Assembly (NCBI GenBank): GCA_020060775.1
Contig: JAGUZN010000402.1
Span: forward strand, 1 to 45,497
Reading direction: 5' to 3'
DNA length: 45,497 bases
Source of the DNA: Armatimonadota bacterium
GTDB lineage: Bacteria; Armatimonadota; Hebobacteria; CAIYQO01
The notes beneath the pieces were generated by a model. That model saw only the letters and a list, made by a program, of their open reading frames with translations, was not told the DNA's origin and ran no database searches. Position numbers and translations under genes: made by a program. This document shows positions 9,015 through 16,480 of this stretch, piece after piece (position 1 is the first letter of the stretch; each line of letters opens with the position of its first letter).

Positions 9015-9643
9015 TGGGTAGCTTACCTTTATACCAGGCTCGAGATACGACCTGTAATCCGATGACTTGCGGGGTGTATGCCGCTTCTCTTCATTTCTCC
9101 TCGACGTCTTCCGCGTGCCTACGAGTGGTAACGAAGTTGAGGATCATAATCATACTCACCGCCGTGAATGGCATGAGTCACCATTTGTCAACCTATGAAC
9201 ATTCCGAAACACCAGTTGGTACGTGGTACATACACGATACTCACCAAGGTAGCCGATTCTATTAGAGACGATCTCACACCAAATCGTTGGTGGATCGTGG
9301 AGGATGGACGGTGACTGGCGAGGTGGATGTCCGCGAGTGTATCAAGGTGATACAGGCCAGGACATCCAGCGACGCTAGGCGCGGTCCAGACCCGCGAGAC
9401 GCCGGCGAGGTGTTGTGAGAAAATCCCTTAAGTAGTTTCATTATACCTCGGAATAGCCTATTACTTTGGAAACGAGAACATTCCGATCGGGAAAAGATAC
9501 TGGCGGTGCAGTACGCAAGGTGAACTGAAGCCGGGGGAGGCGTATCTCGGATTGGTATACGCCATCGGATGACTGGTCCTATACCTGGAGGAGTAATATT
9601 AGTCATGGAACAATAGTGTTTGGTGAAGGTCTAGCTACGTCGA
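9015..9643. other. Unexplained 629-bp intergenic region upstream of P1
   Basis: No convincing gene is found between P1 and the usher-like gene. A 110-codon minus-strand frame at 9274-9606 has no recognisable domain, no ribosome-binding site and composition unlike the neighbours. The stretch contains a minus-strand TATAAT at 9440-9445 with a poor -35, a nested inverted repeat (9325-9367), an AATGG-N9-CCATT dyad (9167-9185) and a minus-strand TTGACA at 9186-9191 without a matching -10. If transcription starts near 9433, P1 has a leader of about 420 nt containing the nested hairpin. Confidence 0.5.
9325..9367 (-). promoter_or_regulatory. Nested inverted repeat, possible leader RNA structure
   Basis: The outer arms GGATGTCC (9325-9332) and GGACATCC (9360-9367) enclose the inner arms TGTATCA (9338-9344) and TGATACA (9348-9354), with symmetric 5-nt internal loops and a 3-nt apical loop. 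All 15 pairs are Watson-Crick. The fold works on either strand; the minus strand is listed because P1 lies downstream. It does not match a riboswitch I recognise. Confidence 0.5.
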
Positions 9644-12514
9644 CTACGGCGTTGGCACTCCCGGCACCGCGCTCACCTTCTGCTCCTGAACCACGCCGCC
9701 GTCCTCCAGTAGCTTGATGCGCCGTGCGCGCGGGCGTACGGATATCGGCAAATCAATGCGCTCCCCCGCCTGCAGCGTGAGATCGTGGGTGGACTGCTCC
9801 AGCACGTGGTAAGCGGGAAGGTTGTGATCGTACACGGTCAATCGCCAGGGGCCGGGATGCACACCCTGGAATTGGAACATCCCCTGGGCGTTCGTCGTCG
9901 TGCGAAACACTTCACTGCCGTTGCGCAGTTCGATGAGAATATTTGCCAGCCGTTGCCCAGCCAGCGTGGTCTTGTCCGGCGCGCCGTACAGCACCGGCGC
10001 CTCATCCGAGGAAGCATCATCGACGGAAACGACGCTCACCACCCCGCTCACCGACGCCCCGGTCACCACGGCAACCTCAACCTGGGCCACCTCGCCCCCC
10101 GTTATGGTGAGCGGCATCGGCATCTGCTGCACCGGAATGCGATGCAAACCGATGGACCGGCGATCGACGTTGAGCAGATAATCGCCGGGCTTGATGCGCG
10201 GAATGACGAACTCGCCGCGCGCATCGGTCATCGCCGCCGTGCCGTTGATGGTCACGATCACATTGGCCACGCCCGGTGTCCCGGGTTGCTCGCTGTCGAC
10301 AATACGACCGCGCACGGCGCCGATCGCGGTGTCCGGCTCCATCGCCAGGTTGATCGGAATGCGGTAGACCAATTCGTACGAGGTCGAACTGCCCTCGCCT
10401 GCCCGGCGATCGCTCCGCCGCGCGCGCGCCTGGATCGATTGCCCGTTCCACAATAAGTACCGCGCGGAAAGATCGCCCTGGTTGCGCCGCCGCAGATCGT
10501 TGTTGTAGTCGTAATCATTGTACCAGGCGGTGAGTGTGAAGTTTGGCAGCGGCTGCCAATTCAGCGAGAGGCCGGCGTTATCGCTGGATGAAGCGAGGTA
10601 CCCGGTCTGCCGCCGATTGCTGTGCGAGGCGAACAGGGTCACGTAATGCTGCGGCGTCAAACGGTATCCGGCAAACACCTTGTATTCTTGCAGCCCGGAT
10701 GTACGGTGTGTGAGATGGTCATATTGACGCCCGTTATGGAACTCCAGCAAATAATTCGCGCGGCGTGAACTGCGCCCGATGCCCAGGCGCAGGGTCTCCT
10801 CATCGAGGTCGAAGCTCATCAGCGGCATGGCATCCCGCCGCTCGTACGTCTGGTATCCGAGCGTAGCATACCACTGGGCGGGGAAATTATAGCGCACTCC
10901 CCAGGTCGCTTGCCGCTCGCGCGGGGCGGTGAGTGCCGCGGGGCGCAATGCCAGGTTGCGCTTCCAACTGGTCATCGTGGCATTCGCCTGCAATCGTGAA
11001 CCGAGCGGCAGCGTAATAGTCCCGGTTGTGTAATCGCAGTCGGAATAGTAGCCGGTAAAATTAGGATCGGCATGGATCGTTTCCAAAGTATAGTAGAGGC
11101 GCTCGCCTTCCCGACCGTCAACCCGCACGCGATAACCGGTATCGCCATAACCTGTGATCGCTCCGCCGGAGGATACGCCGTACTCAGCTTGCACCGCAAC
11201 GTCTGCCGTTGGCCGAAAAGCCGTCTCCAGGCTCGCAAAGCGCCCGTAGGCGCCGAAGCGATCCGCTGTGTCACCCTGGCCGATACTCGCGTAATTGACC
11301 TTGACGTGCGTGTGGGCATCCGCACGGTAACTCAAGTACACGCCCCCGGCACGCGCATCGGGCGCCCGCCAGCGGCTTCCTGTGTAATACGTCCCCCACC
11401 CGAGTCGGTCATTCACCGTGGAGTCAACACCGAACCCCCGGCCATACCGGAAATAATCAGTCAGGCGCGAGACCCCATACGTCGCATCGCCCAGGCGCAC
11501 CCGCGTGCCCTGATACGCATAGTTGACATGGAACTCGTCATATAGTCCGAAAATGCCCATCGGCAGTGTGTTGGGCGTGCGAAAGAGGAAATCAATCTCG
11601 CGTGTGCCGGCGGCATCAAGGGTGCCTGCCCCACGTACTTCAACCTGGAGGCCTGCGCTATCCTCATCGCCCGAAGGACGGATGAGCAACTCGGTCGGCA
11701 GGTAATGCGAAAGATCGACCGCCTCCGAGGCGCGCGGCATGATGTCGACCCTGACCGAAACGGCACTGCTGATCTCGCGGCCTTCGGGGCTGTGAGCTTT
11801 CGCCATGATCGGCAAGTACAGGGTGAATGGGCGGGTCAACCGCATGTCTGTCCGCACGCTGACGGTGACAGGAGCACTCTCACCGGGGGCGAGCTCAAGG
11901 TGCGAGGGTGCAATCTGCACACGATAGGCTGACGGAGAGTCGAGCGACAGCGAGAGGCTCAACGGCGCGTTGCCGACATTGATGGCGCGCAATGTCACGG
12001 TGAAGGGCGTCCCCGCAACCACAATATCCGGCTGCTCCTCCACCAGCAGCGTCAACTTGCCGAACGGGAGTACAACCACATCCACGGCCACCCGGTCCTG
12101 TACGGCAGGATTCTGCTGGCTGCGCACGGCATACGCGAGGGTATAACGTCCCGCCGGTGCATCTTTCGGCACCAACACCGCATACACTCGCGCAGTCGTG
12201 GTGCCGGGATCCAGCGGAAAGCTGCCTTCAGGCACCAGCGAGAGCCAGCCGGCGGGCGTATGTAATTCCTCCAGGAACTCAGCCGCCATGGCAGTGCGAT
12301 TGGTCACCTGGAAGCTGAAGCTGGTAATCGTGCCGGGGACGACATCACGCTGGACGGGCGTGACGTGGTGGACCTCAACGCCCAGGCCTTTCACCTGCCC
12401 CCATGCGGGACAAGAACACAGGCTGATGAGCAGCAGTATCGCCAATATCAGACTCGTGCAGTTATTGTGAGATATCAAGAAGACACTTCGCTCCGAACAC
12501 GCTGTCATCGCCAT
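9644..12514 (-). CDS. Usher-like outer-membrane beta-barrel protein of a pilus operon
   Basis: 956 residues, predicted to sit in the outer membrane and export or anchor the pilin-like subunits encoded upstream. After a hydrophobic signal segment (about 20-40) come Ig-like domains of the NPCBM-associated/COG1470 kind (about 45-280), then a long region of alternating aromatic strands typical of a beta-barrel (about 300-720, rich in Y/W/G and R), then two carboxypeptidase-regulatory-like beta-sandwiches (about 735-815 and 820-930; IGAVRGRIVDSEQPG and MTDARGEFVIPRIKPGDY). This order differs from FimD/PapC ushers, where the barrel holds a plug and is preceded by a short N-terminal domain; some alpha-type (CooC-like) ushers are a closer analogy. 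The longest frame overlaps the chaperone gene by 53 bp. No good ribosome site precedes 12514, and a TTG about 36 bp further in is another candidate, so the start is uncertain. Transcription continues from the chaperone gene. Confidence 0.65.
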   Translation of the reverse strand: MAMTACSERSVFLISHNNCTSLILAILLLISLCSCPAWGQVKGLGVEVHHVTPVQRDVVPGTITSFSFQVTNRTAMAAEFLEELHTPAGWLSLVPEGSFPLDPGTTTARVYAVLVPKDAPAGRYTLAYAVRSQQNPAVQDRVAVDVVVLPFGKLTLLVEEQPDIVVAGTPFTVTLRAINVGNAPLSLSLSLDSPSAYRVQIAPSHLELAPGESAPVTVSVRTDMRLTRPFTLYLPIMAKAHSPEGREISSAVSVRVDIMPRASEAVDLSHYLPTELLIRPSGDEDSAGLQVEVRGAGTLDAAGTREIDFLFRTPNTLPMGIFGLYDEFHVNYAYQGTRVRLGDATYGVSRLTDYFRYGRGFGVDSTVNDRLGWGTYYTGSRWRAPDARAGGVYLSYRADAHTHVKVNYASIGQGDTADRFGAYGRFASLETAFRPTADVAVQAEYGVSSGGAITGYGDTGYRVRVDGREGERLYYTLETIHADPNFTGYYSDCDYTTGTITLPLGSRLQANATMTSWKRNLALRPAALTAPRERQATWGVRYNFPAQWYATLGYQTYERRDAMPLMSFDLDEETLRLGIGRSSRRANYLLEFHNGRQYDHLTHRTSGLQEYKVFAGYRLTPQHYVTLFASHSNRRQTGYLASSSDNAGLSLNWQPLPNFTLTAWYNDYDYNNDLRRRNQGDLSARYLLWNGQSIQARARRSDRRAGEGSSTSYELVYRIPINLAMEPDTAIGAVRGRIVDSEQPGTPGVANVIVTINGTAAMTDARGEFVIPRIKPGDYLLNVDRRSIGLHRIPVQQMPMPLTITGGEVAQVEVAVVTGASVSGVVSVVSVDDASSDEAPVLYGAPDKTTLAGQRLANILIELRNGSEVFRTTTNAQGMFQFQGVHPGPWRLTVYDHNLPAYHVLEQSTHDLTLQAGERIDLPISVRPRARRIKLLEDGGVVQEQKVSAVPGVPTP

Positions 12515-13274
12515 TGTCGGCTACGATGAGTGCAGTGTATTTACCGGCGGGTACCTGCGTGAGGTCGATGCGAAAACGAGCTGAACACCCGGGCAATAGA
12601 CGCATGCGCCCGGCTTCAAAGCGCCCGAGCGAGACGCCCTGCGCATCGTACAATTCGGCCCATACCAATGGCGTGAGCACCGTCTCACCGTTATCTTCAA
12701 TATCGACCAGGAGCACGCGAGCGCCATCCTGTGCCAACAGTTGCTTGTCCAGAAACGTGATGCTGCGCGTAGGGTTGACGCCAATATTGGTGATCAACTG
12801 AATTCCATACCGCGTAATAGTGCGGATCCCCACCTGCCCTTGCTCGTCGGGCTGGGGAGGCTGTAACTGCTCGGCGGAATACGGCTCGACCATCAACATG
12901 CTCCAGTGCGAGCCTGGCAAGGTTACACGCTCCGGGATGTTGATCGTATAGTAGATGGAGGCCGTAGACCCCGGCGCCATTGTGAACTGATTAGGCGCAA
13001 AGGTCACCCAATTGGCATTGGACCGTAACTGGGTTCCCGGCTCATCATAAAAGTTACGTCCGTCAGCATAAAAGCGGTAATCAGTGAGGTACACCTTCAC
13101 TTCGCGCGACGTATCCGCCGTGTTCACGAGGACAATGCGCCCCTCGGTCTTCTCCCCTGGCTTGACCGTAGCCATCCGCGTCAACTCGCCAACAACGGTA
13201 ACCCCGGCGCTCCAGGCCGGCGGCAAACTGCTGAACAACACGATGATGAGTAGGTAAAAATAGCGAGAATTCAT
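12462..13274 (-). CDS. Periplasmic pilus-chaperone-like protein (two Ig domains)
   Basis: 270 residues with a signal peptide (about 1-22, cleavage near AWSAG) and two predicted immunoglobulin-like halves: residues about 23-145 (VKPGEKTEGRIVLVNT, then a long strand around FTMAPGSTASIYYTINIP) and about 165-270 (ending in a beta strand). Size and layout match the two-domain boomerang of PapD-type chaperones, but the classical PapD signature is not obvious, so assignment rests on fold-like pattern plus operon position. The first half also resembles COG1470/DUF916-type domains. Its ATG overlaps the stop of the preceding subunit gene in an ATGA, which suggests translational coupling, and its 3' end overlaps the usher-like gene. 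Predicted role: holding subunits in the periplasm and delivering them to the usher-like barrel. Confidence 0.65.
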   Translation of the reverse strand: MNSRYFYLLIIVLFSSLPPAWSAGVTVVGELTRMATVKPGEKTEGRIVLVNTADTSREVKVYLTDYRFYADGRNFYDEPGTQLRSNANWVTFAPNQFTMAPGSTASIYYTINIPERVTLPGSHWSMLMVEPYSAEQLQPPQPDEQGQVGIRTITRYGIQLITNIGVNPTRSITFLDKQLLAQDGARVLLVDIEDNGETVLTPLVWAELYDAQGVSLGRFEAGRMRLLPGCSARFRIDLTQVPAGKYTALIVADNGDDSVFGAKCLLDISQ

Positions 13275-13753
13275 AGCACGTCTACCACGGTGAAAATGAG
13301 GGAGGTTGAATACGTGGCCGGCGCCACTTGCACGGACATGCCATCGAGCTGGAGTTGAATTGGGATGGATGACCGGTCGCCGGCGCCCTGAAAAAAGGCC
13401 TGATCGATAGTCGTCACTTCGTGGAAGGTTTGTCCACCGCTGACCGTCCCCGCGCCCATACCATCGCCGGTGCGCTTCACATATAGACGCAATGTGCCCG
13501 GCAGCCAGACCGTGTCGCTGCGGCGTACATCAATGCGCCAGTTGTCCGTGTCGCCGGTGGTGGTGCTCACCGAGAGGGATACATGTGCCGCATCGCTGGT
13601 ATAAGTGGATACCAGATCGCTGCCCGCGCCAGCCTGCAGGTCGAACGCATTCACCGTGTCGCTCCAGTTGCCGGTCACGGTGACGTCGATGGCCAGCGCG
13701 CCTGATGGGCAGAGTAGTATGATGAATACAGCGAGTGCGAGGCTCCAGGCCAT
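13271..13753 (-). CDS. Secreted pilin-like subunit 2 (minor or tip candidate)
   Basis: 160 residues. A signal peptide (MAWSLALAVFIILLCPSGALA) precedes an all-beta mature protein of about 140 residues with no recognised domain. The N-terminal strand (VTVTGNW) and hydrophobic C-terminal strand (STSLIFTVVDVL) would fit a fimbrial subunit fold. Start: the ATG at 13753 follows AAAGG at suitable spacing; an upstream in-frame GTG at 13789 would put a non-signal stretch before the signal peptide and is rejected. It follows the major subunit gene across a 95-bp gap with a strong hairpin, and is coupled to the chaperone by an ATGA overlap. Tip or minor-subunit status is inferred from lower expected expression. 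Confidence 0.7.
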   Translation of the reverse strand: MAWSLALAVFIILLCPSGALAIDVTVTGNWSDTVNAFDLQAGAGSDLVSTYTSDAAHVSLSVSTTTGDTDNWRIDVRRSDTVWLPGTLRLYVKRTGDGMGAGTVSGGQTFHEVTTIDQAFFQGAGDRSSIPIQLQLDGMSVQVAPATYSTSLIFTVVDVL

Positions 13754-13810
13754 GGTGTTGCCTTTCAACCGGATCGAGCCTCCGAGCACATTCCGGTAAG
13801 CTAGAGTGTG

Positions 13811-13836
13811 CCCCGGGGTTGCCGTGAACCCCGGGG
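13811..13836 (-). other. Intercistronic hairpin after the major subunit
   Basis: CCCCGGGGTT (13811-13820) and AACCCCGGGG (13827-13836) form a perfect 10-bp stem with a 6-nt loop, 12 bp past the stop of the 159-residue subunit gene. No T run follows on the minus strand. Such hairpins between a major pilin and downstream assembly genes commonly give partial termination or stabilise the upstream mRNA, raising subunit over chaperone and usher. The structure is seen; the role is inference. Confidence 0.7.
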
Positions 13837-13848
13837 CGCGAGAGTGAG

Positions 13849-14328
13849 TTAGTTCGTCACGGTCAACGTGCAGGTCTTGCTCGCGGCCGCAACCACGCCG
13901 GCACTCACGGTGGCCGACAGGCCAAATGTGAGGCTCTTGCCGGCCTCGGCAACCTCGGAAATGCCGGTCACCACATCGGCAGCCACATTCGTCAACGTGA
14001 CGGCGCCGGCGCTGGTCCCGCCCGTTGGTGCTGCGGCATTCAACGTTAATGTCGTGTTCGCCGGCATTGCCGTATCCAGCACCGCCGTGATCTTTTTCGT
14101 CTCGTTGGTGGTGATGTCGTAGGTCGTTGAGGCGGTGACGGCGTTCGGCTGTGAGCCGGCAGTCGCCGCAGAGACGGTGAGCGTCACCGCAGCATCCGTG
14201 ATCGCAAGCTCATTAATCGCCTGCACCTCGTAGTTGACGGTGATGGTGTCGCTGTTTGCGGCCAACGCCATGGACGACAAGGCAGCCATGAGCCCCGCAA
14301 GGACGACTAGGACGAGAACGTTACGCAT
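13849..14328 (-). CDS. Secreted major pilin-like subunit
   Basis: 159 residues. The signal peptide (cleavage after about residue 22, ALAAN) is followed by a Thr/Ala/Val-rich all-beta protein. The mature N-terminus DTITVNYEVQAINELAI resembles an exposed donor strand, and the C-terminus closes with the strand CTLTVTN. I know similar small "AINE" proteins only as unnamed secreted proteins, so the pilin role rests on context: first gene of an operon with a second subunit, a two-Ig chaperone and an usher-like barrel. Start: the ATG at 14328 has an excellent GGAGAGGAG five bases upstream; upstream open frame to 14415 is non-coding leader. A perfect hairpin follows the stop, as expected of the most abundant product. 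Only one Cys is visible, so no disulfide within the subunit. Confidence 0.72.
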   Translation of the reverse strand: MRNVLVLVVLAGLMAALSSMALAANSDTITVNYEVQAINELAITDAAVTLTVSAATAGSQPNAVTASTTYDITTNETKKITAVLDTAMPANTTLTLNAAAPTGGTSAGAVTLTNVAADVVTGISEVAEAGKSLTFGLSATVSAGVVAAASKTCTLTVTN

Positions 14329-14630
14329 AGAGACTCCTCTCCCCGGCCTGACCGCCGGAGTTGGTGAATTCGGGGAAATGCGGCGTGTATCGCACCGAAC
14401 GAGGGCTGGGTACATCGCCCACGTACACTGTGCCGGGTGACGCGATTGGTCACAGCGTCGACAAACCAGACGTCAGTGCATTCCCGGTGCCCCGCTCCAT
14501 TGACGCAAGAGTATCAAGAAGATGCAAGGGCACTGATCAAGTTATCGACAGGGTTGTGGATAACTTTAGCGGTAGAACAGAAAAACGCGAAAAATAATGA
14601 TTTATTTAGAATCTTCGTGGCTGCACAATG
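14329..14630. other. Upstream region of the pilus operon
   Basis: About 300 bp without a supported gene. It should hold the promoter of the minus-strand pilus operon, but no strong -35/-10 pair is seen; TTGATC with GATACT about 19 bp later is the best weak candidate. It contains an inverted pair of DnaA-box-like 9-mers and, next to it (about 14578-14612), an A/T-rich stretch unusual for this window. Confidence 0.5.
14541..14564. promoter_or_regulatory. Inverted pair of DnaA-box-like sites
   Basis: GTTATCGACA and TGTGGATAAC face each other across GGGT. The right site read on the minus strand is the consensus DnaA box TTATCCACA; the left one, TTATCGACA, differs by one base. An A/T-rich stretch follows at 14578-14612. 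This could be a DnaA-controlled promoter, a DnaA-titrating site, or chance. Confidence 0.45.
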
Positions 14631-14668
14631 AAAATAACCCCGGGAGGAGTGTGGTACACCTCCCGGGG
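14631..14668 (-). terminator. Rho-independent terminator of the beta-helix gene
   Basis: CCCCGGGAGG (14638-14647) and CCTCCCGGGG (14659-14668) form a perfect 10-bp stem. On the minus strand it is followed by TTATTTTC, a usable T-rich tail. It lies 23 bp past the stop of the beta-helix gene and is the best terminator of the polysaccharide locus. Confidence 0.85.
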
Positions 14669-14690
14669 CTTGGATGAATCGCAGTGTAGC

Positions 14691-16388
14691 CTACTCGGCT
14701 TCCGCCCGGAAAAAGTCGATGATCTGGTAATCACCGGCGTCGGCGCGGACGACTTCCGTCGCAGAGGTAATGTTGATCCCCAACGCGTAGAAGCGAATAC
14801 TGAACGTATGCTTCCCTCCCGTTAACCCGAAGGTCTTGCGCAGGTCCACGCAGCGATAGTCATAGAACGGCATCCAGTGCTGCTCGGCCAGCAGCATCAT
14901 CTTCTGCGATTCGTTATGGATCATCTTGATCGCATAGGCGGACGGCTTGCCGGAATCCTTCTGTTTCCAGGAGAAGAAGGGCGTTGCATCCAGATCGATC
15001 TCCACCTCGCGCACCAGCACATGCGGCCACATCCCCGGCGCGCGGCGCACAATCACCATGTCGTCGCCGGCAGGCGCCACCGCCAGATACGCGCTATTGC
15101 GCACGCTCATTCCGTCCATATAATCCTCGACATCCCACACGGCGATCTCGTTGGTGAACTCAACATAGTCGGCCGGGTCCGTCTTTTGCGTGCGCCCCTC
15201 GTACACGGCCGGGGTGGCGGCGTCGGCCGGCATTGCCTTCACCGCGGCGACCGCTTTCGCCAGCGCAACTTTCGTCGCCTTAGCCGTGAGTTGTCCCTCG
15301 ATCGGCTCCGGCTTGGTGTTGCGCTGCTTCGCCGCCTTCAGCATCGCGGCAGGCAATTGTCCGGCAAACTCGCCGCTGTTGCCGGTGAAGTCGAAATGCA
15401 GCATGCCCGGGCGCACGTGGTCGAAATATCGCTTGAGATCCAGCGTGGGCGCCACCATCACCGGGGGCACGCCAGAAAGCTGGCAGTGCCGGATCACCAG
15501 CGTATTCGGCACCTCCTCGCAATACACGGCGCACATGCGCTTCTTATTCGCCAGCGCCGAAACCCAGCAATCCTCCAGCACTACGGCCGCGCCGCCCGCC
15601 GTCGGGCTGCGCTTCGCCCAGTTCACCACCGGCGTAAATCCGCCGAACTCGCCGCCGAAACGGAAAGAACGGCAGGTGAGCAAGCCATAGTTATCGATCC
15701 AGCGCTGGTCAGCCCCCGTCACCAATGGCACGCCGAGAATATTCTCACAGACCATCCGTCCACCGCGATTCTCGATCGCCGCTTTATTTTTCATCCAGCC
15801 GGTGGTGATCCATGAATCACGAAAGATCGATTGATCGGTATGGCTGATGAGCGTCTGGTCGCATAGCGAGAAGTTGCAGTCCTTCACGACCAGGTGCGTG
15901 GAATTCGAGTTCTTCCGCATCTGCACCGCCACCCCGGCGGCATCGATGAACTTACACTTCTCGACGATCACCAACCCCTGGTCGGTGTTCGGATTGCCCA
16001 GATTGACTTGATGCATCCCGTTGCGAAAGGTCAGTCCGCTGATCGTCATGCGCCAGGCGAAATCCGAATAGAAGATATCTTTCTCCGGATTCATCTGGGT
16101 AATCGTACAGTCACCGACGCCGGTGATCCTGGTATTCGCCCCTCCCCCGATATTGATGACATCGCTGATGCGGTACACGCCGGCAGGGAACACGATCTCG
16201 GCATAGGGGTTCTCGCGGACAGCGGCAAAGGCATCCTGTATCGCCTTGGTGTCATCCGTCGCATTATCCCCCTTGGCGCCGTAGGCCTTGACATTGATCC
16301 GTCCCAGCGCATCTACCGCTCCCTGTACCGGTAGAGGACATAGCGCTGCGAGCAAGATCAGGCAGGTGATCAGTGGTGTGAACTTCAT
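14691..16388 (-). CDS. Secreted pectate-lyase-superfamily beta-helix protein
   Basis: 565 residues with a signal peptide (about 1-23, cleavage near VQGAV). Residues about 28-320 begin with INVKAYGAKGDNATDDTKAIQDAF, the hallmark N-terminus of the Pectate_lyase_3/GH28-like right-handed beta-helix family, and continue with repeated short strands (TFRN, EKCKF, KDCNF, LEDCW, RHCQL) that fit helix rungs. About 320-400 is an Ala/Lys-rich linker, and about 410-565 a separate beta-rich domain that may bind carbohydrate. Start: the ATG at 16388 follows AAGGGGGAG at 4 nt; longer in-frame starts lack a site. P2 ends 92 bp upstream on the same strand, so the two are probably co-transcribed. Catalytic residues cannot be assigned, so lyase, hydrolase or binding function remains open. 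Confidence 0.85.
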   Translation of the reverse strand: MKFTPLITCLILLAALCPLPVQGAVDALGRINVKAYGAKGDNATDDTKAIQDAFAAVRENPYAEIVFPAGVYRISDVINIGGGANTRITGVGDCTITQMNPEKDIFYSDFAWRMTISGLTFRNGMHQVNLGNPNTDQGLVIVEKCKFIDAAGVAVQMRKNSNSTHLVVKDCNFSLCDQTLISHTDQSIFRDSWITTGWMKNKAAIENRGGRMVCENILGVPLVTGADQRWIDNYGLLTCRSFRFGGEFGGFTPVVNWAKRSPTAGGAAVVLEDCWVSALANKKRMCAVYCEEVPNTLVIRHCQLSGVPPVMVAPTLDLKRYFDHVRPGMLHFDFTGNSGEFAGQLPAAMLKAAKQRNTKPEPIEGQLTAKATKVALAKAVAAVKAMPADAATPAVYEGRTQKTDPADYVEFTNEIAVWDVEDYMDGMSVRNSAYLAVAPAGDDMVIVRRAPGMWPHVLVREVEIDLDATPFFSWKQKDSGKPSAYAIKMIHNESQKMMLLAEQHWMPFYDYRCVDLRKTFGLTGGKHTFSIRFYALGINITSATEVVRADAGDYQIIDFFRAEAE

Positions 16389-16421
16389 TCGACTCCCCCT
16401 TGTGATATTCAACGTCGACAA

Positions 16422-16454
16422 CGCCCCATTGCCCCTGACAGGAGCAATGGGGCG
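16422..16454 (-). other. Hairpin between P2 and the beta-helix gene
   Basis: CGCCCCATTGC (16422-16432) pairs perfectly with GCAATGGGGCG (16444-16454), and CCT/AGG extends the stem inside the loop. It lies 27 bp past the P2 stop on the minus strand with no T run, so read-through to the beta-helix gene is likely. Possible attenuator or 3'-end stabiliser. Confidence 0.6.
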
Positions 16455-16480
16455 GATACGACTCGTGGTGCGCATCCTGC

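Noticed and set aside
9186..9191. Perfect minus-strand TTGACA as the P1 promoter
   Set aside because: No -10 element is found 16-18 bp downstream; the nearest TATGAT-like sequence is too far away.
9274..9606. 110-codon minus-strand open frame upstream of P1
   Set aside because: No Shine-Dalgarno, no domain, and Pro/Ser/Arg-rich composition; it crosses the nested hairpin and the TATAAT-like site. Treated as non-coding.
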